The position numbers were made by a program, and so were the translations under genes. From Microbacterium helvum (GTDB taxonomy: Bacteria > Actinomycetota > Actinomycetes > Actinomycetales > Microbacteriaceae): a DNA stretch of 64,000 nucleotides. This document shows positions 50,562-59,521 of the stretch, one piece after another (position 1 is the stretch's first letter; each line of letters starts with the position of its first letter). Location: assembly GCF_014779795.1 (NCBI RefSeq), contig NZ_JACXZS010000010.1, forward strand, positions 124,001 to 188,000, written 5' to 3'. The notes under the pieces are model-generated. The model was not told where the DNA came from and did no database searches. It saw nothing but the letters and a program-made list of their open reading frames with translations.

Positions 50562-51113
50562 ATGCTTACGGGCGTGGCCATAACCGTCGTCCCGTACTCC
50601 CCCGAGTGGCCGAAGCTGTTCGCCGGCGTCGCCGACGACCTGACGCGGGCGCTGCGCGGGGTTCCGGTCGTGGCGGTCGAGCACGTCGGCTCGACGTCGG
50701 TGCCCGGCCTCGCGGCGAAGCCCGTCATCGACATCGACGTGATCGTGGAGCGTGAAGACGTCAGGGCGGCCATCGCGGCACTCGTCAGGGCGGGATACAC
50801 GCACCGGGGCGATCTGGGCGTCACCGACCGCGAGTCCATGGCTGAGCCGGACACCCCGCGCCGCAACGTGTACGTGTGCGTCGCGGGCACCCTGCACGTG
50901 CGCAATCATCTCGCGGTGCGCGACATCCTGCGCCGACGACCCGACCTGCGGGACCGCTACGCAGCGGTCAAGACCGCGCTCGCGCAGGATCCCGAGCTTG
51001 ACATCGACGCGTATCTCGCCGGCAAGTCGCCCGTGCTGCAGGACGTGCTGGCCGAGTCCGACCTCACCGAGGACGAGAAGGATGCGATCTTCCGGTTGAA
51101 CACCGGGGCCTGA
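50562..51113 (+). CDS. GrpB family (UPF0157) nucleotidyltransferase-like protein
   Basis: A 183-residue protein: VVPYSPEWPKLFAGVADDL, then VEHVGSTSVPGLAAKPVIDI with the DxD metal pair, and HVRNHLAVRDILRRRPDLRD. These are GrpB hallmarks, a nucleotidyltransferase-fold family without an established substrate. A GTG at 50574 is an alternative start. Confidence 0.9.
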   Translation: MLTGVAITVVPYSPEWPKLFAGVADDLTRALRGVPVVAVEHVGSTSVPGLAAKPVIDIDVIVEREDVRAAIAALVRAGYTHRGDLGVTDRESMAEPDTPRRNVYVCVAGTLHVRNHLAVRDILRRRPDLRDRYAAVKTALAQDPELDIDAYLAGKSPVLQDVLAESDLTEDEKDAIFRLNTGA

Positions 51114-51173
51114 CAGGGGCGGTGGCGACCTAGGGAGTCGGTCATGGAGCGAGGAGCGCCGGTGAGGAGGTTC

Positions 51174-51205
51174 TGGTCGTTGAGCGAGCGGAGCGAGACG
51201 AAACG
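51174..51205. repeat. Single copy of the GTCGTTGAGCG repeat
   Basis: TGGTCGTTGAGCGAGCGGAG through GACGAAACG matches the right arm of the tandem array at 38338-38822. A fragment of the opposite arm (CTCGCTCAACGAGCG) follows at about 51269. It separates the convergent GrpB and PfkB genes. Confidence 0.75.
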
Positions 51206-51273
51206 TCGTAAGCCGCGTGGCGGGCGCAGTCATCCGACGACGCTGCGCGGAGCTGTCAGGGGGTTGGGCTCGC

Positions 51274-52173
51274 TCAACGAGCGGGAGCGGCGGATGCGAT
51301 CACGGGGTGCAGGTGCTCGCTCACGAGGGCGACCGTCGCCTGGCGGGCGCCGGCGGCGAGGCAGCCGGTCAGGTCGACGCCGGCGAGCGACGCCGCGAGG
51401 AAGCCGGCGAAGAAGGCGTCGCCCGCGCCGTTCGTGTCGACCACCTCGACCGGGACGGCAGGCACCTCGGACCGCTCCCCCGCCGCCGACAACGCGATCG
51501 CTCCCTGCGCACCCAGCGTGCACACCGCGAGCCGCGGACCTCGGTCGAGACAGCTCTGCATGAGCGCCCACGGGTCATCGGTGCCGTCGTCGTTCATGAA
51601 CACGACATCGGCCGCACGCAGGAACGGCTCGTGGAACGCCGACGCTCCGTCGTAATCGTGCAGGTCGGTCCAGATCGGCGTCCCGACTGCTCCTGCCTGC
51701 CGGCGCTCCACGAGCGCCGCACCCATCTCGCTCAGGTCGACCACGGCGATCTCCGACCGGTCGAGCGCGGTCTCGATGCGGTCGAGGTCCGACGCCGTCG
51801 GCGACGACGGCGTCGACAGATAGAGGCTCACCCGCTCCCCCGCGTGCGTCATGAGGTTTGCGTGCCGCTCCGTGCGCTGCGAGTCGTATGCCTGTAGCGG
51901 AACATTCCCGGTGGCCAACGTGCGAGCGACCTGCTCACCCTCCTCGTCCTCGCCGATCAAGGCGTGCAGCGCCACGTCGACACCGAGGTCTGCGAGGTGC
52001 AGCACCTTGCCCGCTGACGTGCCGCCGAGGGTGTGCTGGTCGCCGAGCGCGAACTGCATGTGCGGCACCGGTTCGGGCAGTCGGTCGAGCACGATCAGAT
52101 GGTTCCACGAGGCCGGGCCGCACACGGCGACCCGGGCCGTGTGCGGCTGGGCAGAGACAGATGCGGACGGCAT
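51274..52173 (-). CDS. PfkB-family carbohydrate kinase
   Basis: A 299-residue kinase. The ATP/catalytic motif is VVDTNGAGDAFFAGFLAASL with catalytic Asp; the substrate side shows HTLGGTSAGKVLHLADLGVD. It is of ribokinase/2-keto-3-deoxygluconate kinase type, but this copy is outside the uronate locus proper. A LacI-type operator-like palindrome lies 32 bp upstream. Substrate cannot be told; nucleosides and sugars are both possible. Confidence 0.88.
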   Translation of the reverse strand: MPSASVSAQPHTARVAVCGPASWNHLIVLDRLPEPVPHMQFALGDQHTLGGTSAGKVLHLADLGVDVALHALIGEDEEGEQVARTLATGNVPLQAYDSQRTERHANLMTHAGERVSLYLSTPSSPTASDLDRIETALDRSEIAVVDLSEMGAALVERRQAGAVGTPIWTDLHDYDGASAFHEPFLRAADVVFMNDDGTDDPWALMQSCLDRGPRLAVCTLGAQGAIALSAAGERSEVPAVPVEVVDTNGAGDAFFAGFLAASLAGVDLTGCLAAGARQATVALVSEHLHPVIASAAPAR

Positions 52174-52204
52174 CCGCTCAGTTAACCAGGTTTTCCATCG
52201 CTTG

Positions 52205-52218
52205 TGTAAGCGCTTGCA
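52205..52218. promoter_or_regulatory. LacI-family-like operator
   Basis: TGTAAGCGCTTGCA is a near-perfect palindrome around AAGCGCTT, the core of many LacI/CcpA-type operators. It lies upstream of the PfkB kinase gene (start 52173). No LacI regulator gene is in the window. Confidence 0.55.
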
Positions 52219-52247
52219 GGAGCTGACGTGCCTGATGCAGGATCGTG

Positions 52248-52397
52248 ATGTCTGCCGTGGTCGTGACGGGCTTAGGTGTGACCTCGTGAAGCGAGAGTCG
52301 ACCGGGCGAGCTCGGGCAGGCGTACGTCGACATCACCACGGTGGACGGGGTCGTCACGGCGATCACCGCCCCCGCGAACGACTACTCCGATCTCTGA
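52248..52397 (+). other. Possible gene remnants between PfkB and GH35 genes
   Basis: An ATG at 52248, with AGGA at good distance, reads MSAVVVTGLGVTS and stops at 52289. VVVTGLGVTS is the usual opening of FabF-type ketoacyl synthases. About 20 codons further on, QAYVDITTVDGVVTAITAPA continues to DYSDL and a stop at 52397, with the look of another protein's C-terminus. Neither is an intact gene. They may be deletion scars or chance. Confidence 0.35.
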
Positions 52398-52409
52398 CCT
52401 CGCGGCGGT

Positions 52410-54152
52410 CTACTCCTCGCGCGGGCCCAGCTCGGGCGCGGCGACGAAACGGACGACCGGCTCGACGACGCGGTCGAGTTCGATGACCACGAGCGTGTTC
52501 TCACCGGCGCGCAGCGCCGCGGCGGGCACGTACAGCGTGCGCTGTGGCCCGTTCGACCAGTAGCGTCCGAGCACGAAGCCGTTGACGATCGCGTACCCCT
52601 TGCCCCATCCGCCGGTGTCGAGGAACAGATCGGTCACCTCGTCGAGGTCGAACGAGCCGCGCAGCACGAACGGCCCGATGTCGGCGGACCCCCCGGTCGG
52701 CGCCATGGCCGCGTCGCGTCCCAGCGCGGCCACATCGAGAGGCGTCGCTGTCCATCCCGCGAGCGGCGCACCGTCGAGAAATACTCCTCCGACCAGGCCT
52801 TTCACCTCGCCGAGCCGCACGTCGTAGTTGACGCGGCCCTGCTCTTCGACCAGCACGCGCAACCGCCCGGCCGGGACGACGATCGCATCCTCGCCGCGCG
52901 TGCGCGACAGCGTGCCGACCGCGGCGCCGTCGACCGACACCCAGGCGTGGTCGCGCACCTCGCCGAAGCGCAGCACGCCCGCGGCCGGCAGATCGGTCTC
53001 GTATGCCACGAGCGCGCTGAGGTGCTCGAGCTGTTCGAAGGTCGGCGGCATGTCATGACGTGCAGGGGATGCCGCGACCGCGACCTCGACCGCCCGCACC
53101 TCGACCTGGAACACAGGAGCCGGATCGCCGGCGGCCGGAACCTCGTCGGGCACCGGGGCGTACTTCGCGATCACGTCGCGGAAGGCGAAGAACTTGTCAG
53201 TCGGCCGGCCGGCTTCGTCGAGCGGCGCGTCGTAGTCGTACGACGTGACGATCGGCAGGTAGCGACCCTTGTGGTTCGCACCGTTGGTCAGGCCGAAGTT
53301 GGTGCCGCCATGGAACATGTAGAAGTTCACCGATGCCCCGGCCGCCAGCAGTGCGTCGAGTTCGGCCGCGGAGTCAGCGGCCGACGTGGTGTGGTGCGCG
53401 GCGCCCCACCAGTCGAACCAGCCGTCCCAGAACTCGGCGCACATGAGCGGCCCCGTGGGCTGGTGGCGGCGCAGCGTCGCCAGCCGTTCCGGCGCGCGGG
53501 AGCCGAACGAGCCCGTCAGGTGCGCACCCTCGACGCGTCCGTCGCTGAGCATCTGGTCGGTGGGCTGATCGATCGTGGTCAGCGGCACGGTGATGCCGGC
53601 ATCCCTCGTCACCCGCACGAGGTGCTCGAGGTAGGCGGTGTCGGAGCCATACGCGCCGTACTCGTTCTCGATCTGCACGAGCACGACCGGACCGCCGCGG
53701 TCGATCTGGCGCGGCGCGACGATGTCGTAGACGCGCTGCAGGTACGTCGTGACCTCGGCGAGGTACGCCGGCTCGGAACGACGGAGTCCGATGCCCGGCA
53801 TCCCGGTCAGCCACACCGGCAGACCTCCGTTATGCCATTCCGCGCATATGTAGGGCCCCGGGCGCACGATGGCATGCATCCCTTCAGCGGCGACGAGGTC
53901 GAGGAAGGCACCGAGGTCGTTCCAGCCGGTCGCGTCCCACTCGCCGCGGACGGGCTCGTGGGCGTTCCACGCGACATATGTCTCGATGGTGTTGAGGCCC
54001 ATGAGCCGTGCTTTGCGGATGCGATCCGCCCACTGCCCGGGATGGACGCGGAAGTAGTGCAGTGCACCTGACAGGACCCGGAACGGCTCGCCGTCGAGCA
54101 GGAAGTCGGTCTCACCGATCGCGAACGAGCGCGGTGCGGGGGAGTCGGTCAC
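52410..54152 (-). CDS. Beta-galactosidase, glycoside hydrolase family 35
   Basis: A 580-residue enzyme from a GTG overlapping the aldolase stop (GTGA). The TIM barrel begins FRVLSGALHYFRVHPGQWAD and GLNTIETYVAWNAHEPVRGE. The acid/base Glu is in VVLVQIENEYGAYGSD and the nucleophile Glu in MCAEFWDGWFDWWGAA. FYMFHGGTNFGLTNGAN and beta-jelly-roll C-terminal domains follow. There is no signal peptide, so it acts on imported oligosaccharides, removing terminal beta-galactose. It is the last gene of the uronate/oligosaccharide operon. Confidence 0.95.
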   Translation of the reverse strand: MTDSPAPRSFAIGETDFLLDGEPFRVLSGALHYFRVHPGQWADRIRKARLMGLNTIETYVAWNAHEPVRGEWDATGWNDLGAFLDLVAAEGMHAIVRPGPYICAEWHNGGLPVWLTGMPGIGLRRSEPAYLAEVTTYLQRVYDIVAPRQIDRGGPVVLVQIENEYGAYGSDTAYLEHLVRVTRDAGITVPLTTIDQPTDQMLSDGRVEGAHLTGSFGSRAPERLATLRRHQPTGPLMCAEFWDGWFDWWGAAHHTTSAADSAAELDALLAAGASVNFYMFHGGTNFGLTNGANHKGRYLPIVTSYDYDAPLDEAGRPTDKFFAFRDVIAKYAPVPDEVPAAGDPAPVFQVEVRAVEVAVAASPARHDMPPTFEQLEHLSALVAYETDLPAAGVLRFGEVRDHAWVSVDGAAVGTLSRTRGEDAIVVPAGRLRVLVEEQGRVNYDVRLGEVKGLVGGVFLDGAPLAGWTATPLDVAALGRDAAMAPTGGSADIGPFVLRGSFDLDEVTDLFLDTGGWGKGYAIVNGFVLGRYWSNGPQRTLYVPAAALRAGENTLVVIELDRVVEPVVRFVAAPELGPREE

Positions 54153-54778
54153 TGCGCTGCGCCCTGGCGTGCCTGCAGCACCGCGGCGAGTCGCTCCAGC
54201 TGCGATGCGTCTTCGAGCGCCGAACCGACGGCGGCGACTCGCACGCCGGCCGCGAGATACTCCTCGACGTTCGACGCGTCGAGGCCGCCGGTGGCGACGA
54301 ACCGCACCTGCGGGAAGGGGCCGCGGATGTGCGTGAACCAGCCGCTGCCGAGCCACGTGGCGGGGAACGCCTTGAGCCAGGTCAGCCCGAGCGACACCGC
54401 CAGCTGCACCTCGCTCGGCGTCGCGACGCCGGGAAGGATCGGGATGCCGGCGGCCTGTGCCGCGCGGACCACCACCGGGTCCAGGCCCGGCGAGACGAGA
54501 TACTTCGCGCCGGCGTCGGCGGCCTGCGCGACCTGCGCGGGCGTGATGATCGTGCCGGCGCCGACGATCTTGCCGCGCTCATCGGCTGCGGCCACGACCG
54601 CGCGCAGCGCCTGCTCGTCCTCGTCGGTCTGCAGCGGCACCTCGACAGAGTCGATCCCGAGGTCCCACGCCGTCTGCGACAGCCGCACGGAGCGTTCCAC
54701 GCCCATTCCGCGCAGGATCGCCATCAGCGGTGCGCCCGCGAAGGCGCTCTCGAACCAGTCGGCGGTGGTGTCGGTCAT
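54149..54778 (-). CDS. eda: KDPG / KDPGal aldolase
   Basis: A 209-residue class I aldolase. LMAILRGMGVERSVRLSQTA is the family start, Glu in DSVEVPLQTDED assists catalysis, the Schiff-base lysine is K136 in LTWLKAFPATWLG, and VRFVATGGLDASNVEEYLAA closes the barrel. It splits 2-keto-3-deoxy-6-phosphogluconate (or the galacto form) to pyruvate and glyceraldehyde-3-phosphate, ending the uronate pathway encoded upstream. Confidence 0.95.
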   Translation of the reverse strand: MTDTTADWFESAFAGAPLMAILRGMGVERSVRLSQTAWDLGIDSVEVPLQTDEDEQALRAVVAAADERGKIVGAGTIITPAQVAQAADAGAKYLVSPGLDPVVVRAAQAAGIPILPGVATPSEVQLAVSLGLTWLKAFPATWLGSGWFTHIRGPFPQVRFVATGGLDASNVEEYLAAGVRVAAVGSALEDASQLERLAAVLQARQGAAQ

Positions 54779-54836
54779 CGGTCTTCCTCTCATGACGGCG
54801 AAGATCCGGCATGCGCCACCACGGGCGGCATGCCGG

Positions 54837-55727
54837 TCAGTGTGCGGACGGCTCGTCGATCGAGTCCGTCGTGGTCTGCAGGGTGCGTGCGGCGCGGGCG
54901 TGGCCGGCGCGCAGGCTGTCGGCGAGCGAGTCGCCCGAGAGGCGACCGGCGAGGTAGCCGCCGGCGAAGGCGTCGCCGGCGCCCACGGCCTCGACGACCT
55001 CGACGACCAGCGCCGGTTCGAAGACGACCTCTCCGTCGGTGTACACGGTGGCGCCGGTCGAGCCGTCCTTGACGACGAGCTCGTCGACGTCCGGCAGCAG
55101 CGCCCGCACGTCCCCGGCTTCGACGGTGCCCCACAGCGTCTCGGCCTCGTCGCGACCGACGAGCACGATGTCAGCGCTGCGGGCGAGCTCGAGCAGCACA
55201 GGGGCGGCGGTGGCGGCATCCCACAGGGGAGCGCGGTGGTTGACGTCGAACGACACTCGCACGCCCTGCTCTCGCGCCCGGGCGATCACCCTGACGAGGA
55301 ACGCCCGCGCGGTCGAAGAGATCGCGGCGGTGATGCCCGACACGTGCAGCAGGTCGACGCCGTCGAAGGCCACCGAGTCCGCATCGAGCTCGCACAATGC
55401 CGACGCGGCGGACCGGTCACGGTAGTAGAGCACGCCGTTGCCCGGGTCCTTCACGTACAGGCCCGTGCGGCGGGTGCCGTCGTAGACGACACGCGACACG
55501 TCCACGCCGCGCGCGGCGAGCTGCCGCGCGATGCGGCGGCCGAGCGCGTCGTCACCGAGACGGCTGAACCACACCGCCCGATGACCGAGCGCGGCGGCAT
55601 GTGCGGCGACGTTCGACTCGGCACCGCCGGCATCCAGCAGGAAGTCCTCGGCGTCGGCGACGGGTGCCGCGATGACGGGCGCGACCATGGCCATCGTCTC
55701 GCCGATGGCGAGCAGAGTGCGGGGCAT
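54837..55727 (-). CDS. kdgK: 2-keto-3-deoxygluconate kinase (PfkB family)
   Basis: A 296-residue kinase. The start MPRTLLAIGETMAMVAPV and the GGAESNVAAHAAALGHRAVW substrate loop fit KDG kinases. VSFDVNHRAPLWDA and VGRDEAETLWG are typical of that branch, and the catalytic motif is EAVGAGDAFAGGYLAG. It supplies KDPG to the neighbouring aldolase. Placement between KduI and Eda makes the KDG assignment strong. Confidence 0.92.
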   Translation of the reverse strand: MPRTLLAIGETMAMVAPVIAAPVADAEDFLLDAGGAESNVAAHAAALGHRAVWFSRLGDDALGRRIARQLAARGVDVSRVVYDGTRRTGLYVKDPGNGVLYYRDRSAASALCELDADSVAFDGVDLLHVSGITAAISSTARAFLVRVIARAREQGVRVSFDVNHRAPLWDAATAAPVLLELARSADIVLVGRDEAETLWGTVEAGDVRALLPDVDELVVKDGSTGATVYTDGEVVFEPALVVEVVEAVGAGDAFAGGYLAGRLSGDSLADSLRAGHARAARTLQTTTDSIDEPSAH

Positions 55728-55753
55728 CGACCCAGCGTATCCAGCCGGCCCGG

Positions 55754-56602
55754 TCACCGGAGGTCGGTGACGGGGGCGGCGTCCATGTCGTCGAAGGCCT
55801 GGTTCTCGCCGGCCATCGCCCAGATGAACGTGTACGCCGAGGTGCCGACGCCCGAGTGCAGCGACCACGAGGGCGAGATGACGGCCTGGCGGTCGGCGAT
55901 CACGAGGTGACGGGTCTCTTCGCGCTCGCCCATGAGGTGGATGACGCGGGCGTCCTCGGGAAGGTCGAAGTACAGGTAGCACTCGGTGCGGCGATCGTGC
56001 GTGTGCGCCGGCATGGTGTTCCACATCGAGCCGGGGTGCAGCTGGGTCACGCCCATCACGATCTGGCACGAGCGCACGCCGTTCTCGTGGATGTACTGGT
56101 TGAGCGTGCGGCGGTTCGAGGTGACCTGGTCGCCGAGCTCGCGCACGGTGCCCTCGCCGGGAGAGACGAGCGCGGCCGGGTACGCGGTGTGCGCCGGCGC
56201 CGAGAACAGGTAGAACTGCGCACCGGTCTCACCGTCGGCGGCGTCCGCGAATGCGACGGAACGGATGCCGCGACCCAGGTACAGGCATGCGCCCTTGACG
56301 AGCGTGTAGACCTCGCCGTCGGCGGTGACCGTGCCGGTGCCGCCGACGTTGACGATGCCGACCTCGCGGTGCTCGAGGAAGTAGTCGCTGCGGATCTCGG
56401 GGTAGCCGCCGAGCTCGAGCACGCCACCGGCGGGCACGGCACCACCCAGCACGATGCGGTCGTGGTGGGTGTAGGTCAGGCGGATCTCGCCCGGCACGAA
56501 CACGTCGGGGATCAGGTAGGTGTCGCGCAGGTCCTGCGTGGTCATGCCCGGGATCTGGGCGGGGTTGGTCGCGTAGCGCTGCGGGATGTGCTGCTCGGTC
56601 AC
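55754..56602 (-). CDS. kduI: 5-dehydro-4-deoxy-D-glucuronate isomerase
   Basis: A 282-residue cupin from a GTG preceded by AGGAGAG. MTTQDLRDTYLIPDVFVPGE and the metal site MPAHTHDRRTECYLYFDLPE (two His, one Glu) with SWSLHSGVGTSAYTFIWAMA (further His) are KduI hallmarks. It isomerises the product released by GH88 from unsaturated uronides to 3-deoxy-D-glycero-2,5-hexodiulosonate, the substrate of KduD. Confidence 0.96.
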   Translation of the reverse strand: MTEQHIPQRYATNPAQIPGMTTQDLRDTYLIPDVFVPGEIRLTYTHHDRIVLGGAVPAGGVLELGGYPEIRSDYFLEHREVGIVNVGGTGTVTADGEVYTLVKGACLYLGRGIRSVAFADAADGETGAQFYLFSAPAHTAYPAALVSPGEGTVRELGDQVTSNRRTLNQYIHENGVRSCQIVMGVTQLHPGSMWNTMPAHTHDRRTECYLYFDLPEDARVIHLMGEREETRHLVIADRQAVISPSWSLHSGVGTSAYTFIWAMAGENQAFDDMDAAPVTDLR

Positions 56603-56656
56603 GAGTTCTCTCCTGGTTCTGCGTGTGTTCGGTTCGGGTGAGTGGATGCCGGCGGC

Positions 56657-57421
56657 CTAGCGGACCAGCCAGCCGCCGTCGACGGGGATCACGGCCCCGG
56701 TGACGTAGGCGGCGGCGTCGGACGCGAGGAAGACGAAGACGCCCTGCAGGTCGGACGCGTCGCCCCAGCGGCCGGCCGGGATGCGCGAGAGGATCGAGGC
56801 CGCGCGGTCCTCGTCGGCGCGCAGCGGTGCGGTGTTGTCTGTGGCCATGTAGCCCGGCGCGACCGCGTTGACGGTGACTCCGGCGGCGGCCCATTCGTTC
56901 GCGAGCGCCTTGGTGAGCCCGGCGACGGCGTGCTTGGAGGCGGTGTAGGCCGGGACGAGGATGCCGCCCTGGAACGACAGCATCGAGGCGACGTTGATGA
57001 TGCGTCCGCCGCCCTGGGCGAGCATGTGGCGACCCGCGGACTGCGAGAGGTGGAACACGGCGTCGAGGTTGATCGACAGGACGTCGTCCCAGTCCGAGGC
57101 GGGATAGTCGACGGCGGGGGAGCGGCGGATGGTGCCGGCGTTGTTGACGAGGATGTCGAGCCCGCCGAGCTCGGCGATGACCTCGTCGACAGCCGAGGTC
57201 AGCTCGTCGGGCGTCGCCGACACCAGGTCGCGCTGCACGCGGTGCACGCGTCGCCCGGTCTGCTCGATGAGCGCGGCGGTCGCCGACGCGTCGCCGCGGT
57301 CCAGCAGCGCGACGTCGGCGCCGGCTTCGGCGAGGGCCAGGGCCGCGCCCTGACCGAGCCCACGGCTGGAGCCGGTGACGAGGGCCACCTTGCCGTCGAG
57401 TCGGAACGAGTCGAGGATCAT
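56657..57421 (-). CDS. kduD: 2-deoxy-D-gluconate 3-dehydrogenase (SDR)
   Basis: A 254-residue short-chain dehydrogenase. NAD motif TGSSRGLGQGAAL, NNAGTIRRSP, the catalytic Ser in NVASMLSFQGG and YTASKHAVAG as YxxxK. FRLDGKVALVTGSSRGLG and the C-terminal YVTGAVIPVDGGWLVR match KduD. It reduces the KduI product to 2-keto-3-deoxygluconate. The ATG overlaps the FAH-family gene by 4 bp. Confidence 0.94.
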   Translation of the reverse strand: MILDSFRLDGKVALVTGSSRGLGQGAALALAEAGADVALLDRGDASATAALIEQTGRRVHRVQRDLVSATPDELTSAVDEVIAELGGLDILVNNAGTIRRSPAVDYPASDWDDVLSINLDAVFHLSQSAGRHMLAQGGGRIINVASMLSFQGGILVPAYTASKHAVAGLTKALANEWAAAGVTVNAVAPGYMATDNTAPLRADEDRAASILSRIPAGRWGDASDLQGVFVFLASDAAAYVTGAVIPVDGGWLVR

Positions 57422-58296
57422 GCGGTGGCCTCCTGGCTGGCGTCGGGTGCGGCGACGAAGGTGGTGGTGAGCTCGCCGATGCGCGAGATGCGGATGGTCA
57501 CGGCGTCGCCGGGGGCGAGCGGCCGGTGCGCGTCCTGCGCGTCGGGGAGCTTCTGCGGGGTGCCGGTCGAGACGATGTCGCCCGGCTCGAGGGTGAGCAC
57601 CTGGCTCAGGTGGTGGATGACGTACGCGACGCTGAAGATCGTGGTCGAGGTCGACTGCGACACCGTCACGACGCCGTCGCGCACGACCTCGACCAGCAGG
57701 TCCTCCGGGTCGCCGAGCTCGTCGGGGGTGACGATCCAGGGTCCGAGCGGTGCGAACCCGTCGGAGCACTTGCCGAGCGCCCACTGGCTCTGCCGCCGCT
57801 GCCAGGCGCGGTCCGACACGTCGTTGAGGATCGTGTATCCGCCGACGTGACCGAGGGCGTCTTCCAGCGACACGCGCTGCGCGCGGCGGCCGATCACGAC
57901 CGCGACCTCGCCCTCGTAGTCCACGTCGGTCGCACCCGGCGGGATGACCACCGGATCGGCAGGGCCGGCGAGGGTGTTCGGGGTCTTGACGAACACGTCC
58001 GGGTACTCGGGGTCGTTCGCGGTGGGGTCCACGCCGTCCGGCACGTGTCCGCGGTAGTTGTACCCGAGGCACAGGATCTTTCCCGGCGTCACCGGCGCGA
58101 GCAGCGCACCCGCGTCGAGCGCCGGGAGCGCAGCGGGATCGGATGCCGCCACCGCGGCCGACGCGGCGCCCGGGGCGACGGCATCCGCCAGCAGTGCGGC
58201 GACCGATCCGGCGAACCCGCCGAGGTCGAGCAGCCGGTCGCCGACGACGGCGCCGGGCCGTGGCCCGGACGCGCCGGCGTACGTGACGAGTCTCAC
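57418..58296 (-). CDS. Fumarylacetoacetate-hydrolase-family protein
   Basis: A 292-residue protein from a GTG. The core PGKILCLGYNYRGHVPDGVD, then FVKTPNTLAGPADPVVIPPG and DVDYEGEVAVVIGRRA give the metal Glu/Asp residues; QWALGKCSDGFAPLGPWIVT and DIVSTGTPQKLP are family signatures. Members hydrolyse or hydrate 2-keto-3-deoxy or acylpyruvate compounds. Its place between kduD and GH88, overlapping both, implies a role in uronate breakdown, perhaps a side branch of keto-deoxy sugar acids; this is inferred. Confidence 0.9.
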   Translation of the reverse strand: MRLVTYAGASGPRPGAVVGDRLLDLGGFAGSVAALLADAVAPGAASAAVAASDPAALPALDAGALLAPVTPGKILCLGYNYRGHVPDGVDPTANDPEYPDVFVKTPNTLAGPADPVVIPPGATDVDYEGEVAVVIGRRAQRVSLEDALGHVGGYTILNDVSDRAWQRRQSQWALGKCSDGFAPLGPWIVTPDELGDPEDLLVEVVRDGVVTVSQSTSTTIFSVAYVIHHLSQVLTLEPGDIVSTGTPQKLPDAQDAHRPLAPGDAVTIRISRIGELTTTFVAAPDASQEATA

Positions 58297-59477
58297 CAGT
58301 ACTTCTTCCAGTCGGGGTTCGCGACCCGCATGAGCGCCTCGAGGTAGAAGTAGTCGCCCCAGAGGGTCCCCTCGTCCACGCCGTTCCCCTTCGGCAGGTC
58401 GTAGACGGAGTGCAGGATGAGGGCGTCCGAGTCCTCTGCGGCGGCGGGCGTGTAGTTCGCGATGAGCGAGGCCAGGATCGCGTGGGCCCGGGCGGTCCAT
58501 TCGGCGGCACGTGCGGCATCCACCTCCACCGAGGCGAGCTCGAGCAGGCCGCACACCGCGATCGCGGCAGCCGAGCTGTCGCGCGGCGCGTCGCTGCCGT
58601 CGGTGTAGACGAGGTCCCAGAAGGGCACGTCGTCGGCGGGCAGGTGCCGCAGGAAGTACTCCGCGCAGCGACGGGATGCCTCCAGCAGGCGCTCGTCGCC
58701 GGTCACGGCGTAGTTCATGGCGAAGCCATAGATGCCCCACGCCTGGCCGCGTGCCCAGCACGACTCGTCGGCCGCGCCCTGCTCGGTGCCGCCGCGCAGC
58801 GGCTCGCCGGTCTCGGCATCCCAGTAGAACGTGTGGAACGTCGAGTCGTCCGCGCGCAGGATGTGCTCGCGCAGCTGTGCGGTGTGGCGGCGGACGACAT
58901 CGTCGAAGCGAGGCTCGCCGGTCTGCTCGCCCGCCCAGGTGAGCAGCGGCATGTTCATGAGGCTGTCGATGATGGTGCGGCCGCGCTGCGCGGGGTCCGA
59001 CAGATCGCCCCACGCCTGGATGATGCCGGCGGGCTCCAGGAAGCGGCGCATCAGGTGGTCGGCCGCGAGCAGCGACGCCTGGCGGGCCGCCTCGTCCGCG
59101 CCCAGCCGCCAGGAGGCGACGGTCGACAGCGTGTACAGGAAGCCGAGGTCGTGGGTGTCGAGATCCTCTTCGGCACGCACGCGGCGCTCGAAGTCGGCGA
59201 CGTCGACAAGGGCCGCCTCGCGGTAGTCCTCGGCGCCGGTGAGCTCCCACGCGAGCCACAGCATGCCGGTGCGGAAGCTCGTGGTCCAGCCGCGGTTGCC
59301 GCCGAGCGGGATGCCGCCTTCCGCGGGACGCTGCTCGTACCGGTCGTCGACCGTGGTGTCGTCGGGGTACGCGGGGCCGAACTTCGCGATGTTGCGGCGG
59401 ATCGTCGACAGGGCGTCGGCGATGGCGTCGTCGACCTGGGGGGCTTTCGTGCCCGGAGCAGGCGAGGTGGACGTCAT
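58293..59477 (-). CDS. Unsaturated uronyl hydrolase, glycoside hydrolase family 88
   Basis: A 394-residue alpha/alpha-barrel enzyme. Aspartates in LDTHDLGFLYTLS and RTIIDSLMNMPLLTW correspond to the two catalytic-site Asp of GH88 unsaturated glucuronyl hydrolases. GQAWGIYGFAMNYAVTGDER and LPKGNGVDEGTLWGDYFYLE are further signatures. There is no signal peptide. It removes the 4,5-unsaturated uronic acid made by a polysaccharide lyase, probably the heparinase-like protein at the right edge. Confidence 0.95.
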   Translation of the reverse strand: MTSTSPAPGTKAPQVDDAIADALSTIRRNIAKFGPAYPDDTTVDDRYEQRPAEGGIPLGGNRGWTTSFRTGMLWLAWELTGAEDYREAALVDVADFERRVRAEEDLDTHDLGFLYTLSTVASWRLGADEAARQASLLAADHLMRRFLEPAGIIQAWGDLSDPAQRGRTIIDSLMNMPLLTWAGEQTGEPRFDDVVRRHTAQLREHILRADDSTFHTFYWDAETGEPLRGGTEQGAADESCWARGQAWGIYGFAMNYAVTGDERLLEASRRCAEYFLRHLPADDVPFWDLVYTDGSDAPRDSSAAAIAVCGLLELASVEVDAARAAEWTARAHAILASLIANYTPAAAEDSDALILHSVYDLPKGNGVDEGTLWGDYFYLEALMRVANPDWKKYW

Positions 59478-59521
59478 GGAGGGAATCCTTCGGAGTTGGA
59501 GGAGGAGTGGATGCCGCGGCC

